This document shows, one piece after another, positions 5,360 through 5,473 of a DNA stretch of 5,473 bases. Source of the DNA: Acidilobaceae archaeon (GTDB lineage: Archaea; Thermoproteota; Thermoprotei_A; Sulfolobales; Acidilobaceae). The notes beneath the pieces were generated by a model. The model was given only the letters and a program-made list of their open reading frames with translations, was not told the origin of the DNA and made no database searches. The position numbers and the translations under genes were made by a program. Position 1 is the first letter of the stretch. Each line of letters starts with the position of its first letter. The DNA is taken from the NCBI GenBank assembly GCA_026985385.1, contig JALSQM010000010.1, positions 1 to 5,473 on the forward strand, read 5' to 3'.

Positions 5360-5473
5360 TTGAAAGTGGAGGTCCGCCTCCTCCAGGAGTTCCTGGAGAT
5401 GGCTGGGTGGCATAGGAGGGTCTTCGAGCTGCCCGAGGGGGCCACCGTGCGTGATCTACTGAACATGCTACCC
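5360..5473 (+). CDS. MoaD/ThiS-family sulfur carrier protein, N-terminal part, 3' end off the window
   Basis: The 38 residues present begin MKVEVRLLQEFLEMAG and end with FELPEGATVRDLLNMLP. This is the N-terminal beta-hairpin and first helix of the ubiquitin-like MoaD/ThiS fold, including the family pattern 'v-lpegaTv-dLl--L'. MoaD proteins carry a thiocarboxylate on a C-terminal Gly-Gly and give sulfur to precursor Z to make the dithiolene of molybdopterin or tungstopterin; ThiS-type relatives serve thiazole or tRNA thiolation. The Gly-Gly end lies beyond the window and cannot be checked. TTG 5360 is preferred over GTG 5351 on ribosome-site spacing. Its place on the same strand just after an AOR gene suggests that it supplies the pterin cofactor for that enzyme, which would make MoaD the better reading than ThiS. 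The family assignment is good; the exact role is inferred from context. Confidence 0.75.
   Translation, partial: MKVEVRLLQEFLEMAGWHRRVFELPEGATVRDLLNMLP

Noticed and set aside
5245..5466. A 73-codon minus-strand open frame at the right end
   Set aside because: It is antisense to the AOR end and the MoaD-like start, Ser/Arg/Pro-rich, with no recognisable fold.

Overview
The window looks like a piece of a hyperthermophilic crenarchaeal chromosome, probably from the Desulfurococcales/Acidilobales neighbourhood. The signs are a GC-rich sequence, arginine written mostly as AGG, isoleucine mostly as ATA, frequent CTAG, and TTG start codons placed a few bases after G-rich Shine-Dalgarno sites. A tungsten-type aldehyde ferredoxin oxidoreductase and compact archaeal TATA-like promoters fit this. 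The genus is an inference and cannot be fixed from the sequence alone.

Layout from left to right. (1) Bases 2-913 (+) hold the C-terminal 303 residues of a penicillin acylase family (S45 N-terminal nucleophile) hydrolase whose start lies off the left edge. (2) Bases 926-1270 (+) hold a small, glycine/alanine-rich, four-helix membrane protein that follows so closely that the two are almost certainly one operon. (3) A 41-base convergent gap follows, with a pyrimidine/T-rich tract as a likely + strand terminator. (4) On the minus strand, read from right to left, come a three-helix membrane protein with a C-terminal RCK_C (TrkA-C) domain (3279-2482) and a roughly 12-helix, histidine-containing membrane protein that resembles NnrS (2445-1312). 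They probably form an operon. (5) A divergent promoter region of about 130 bases (3280-3408) separates this pair from (6) a complete aldehyde ferredoxin oxidoreductase (3409-5274, +). (7) After an 85-base gap with a T-rich tract comes the start of a MoaD/ThiS-like sulfur carrier (5360 to the right edge, +).

The clearest functional link is between the last two genes. The oxidoreductase needs a tungsto- or molybdo-bispterin cofactor, and MoaD-type proteins donate the dithiolene sulfur of that pterin. The membrane-protein pair in the middle and the acylase/small membrane protein pair on the left appear to be independent units. No gene-free stretch exceeds 300 bases. I saw no tRNA, rRNA, CRISPR array, insertion sequence or other mobile element. 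The window reads as ordinary, tightly packed archaeal chromosome. The most interesting items are the RCK_C membrane protein with its potassium-pore-like segment, the repeated-motif small membrane protein, and the NnrS-like protein. I found no convincing new multi-gene system.
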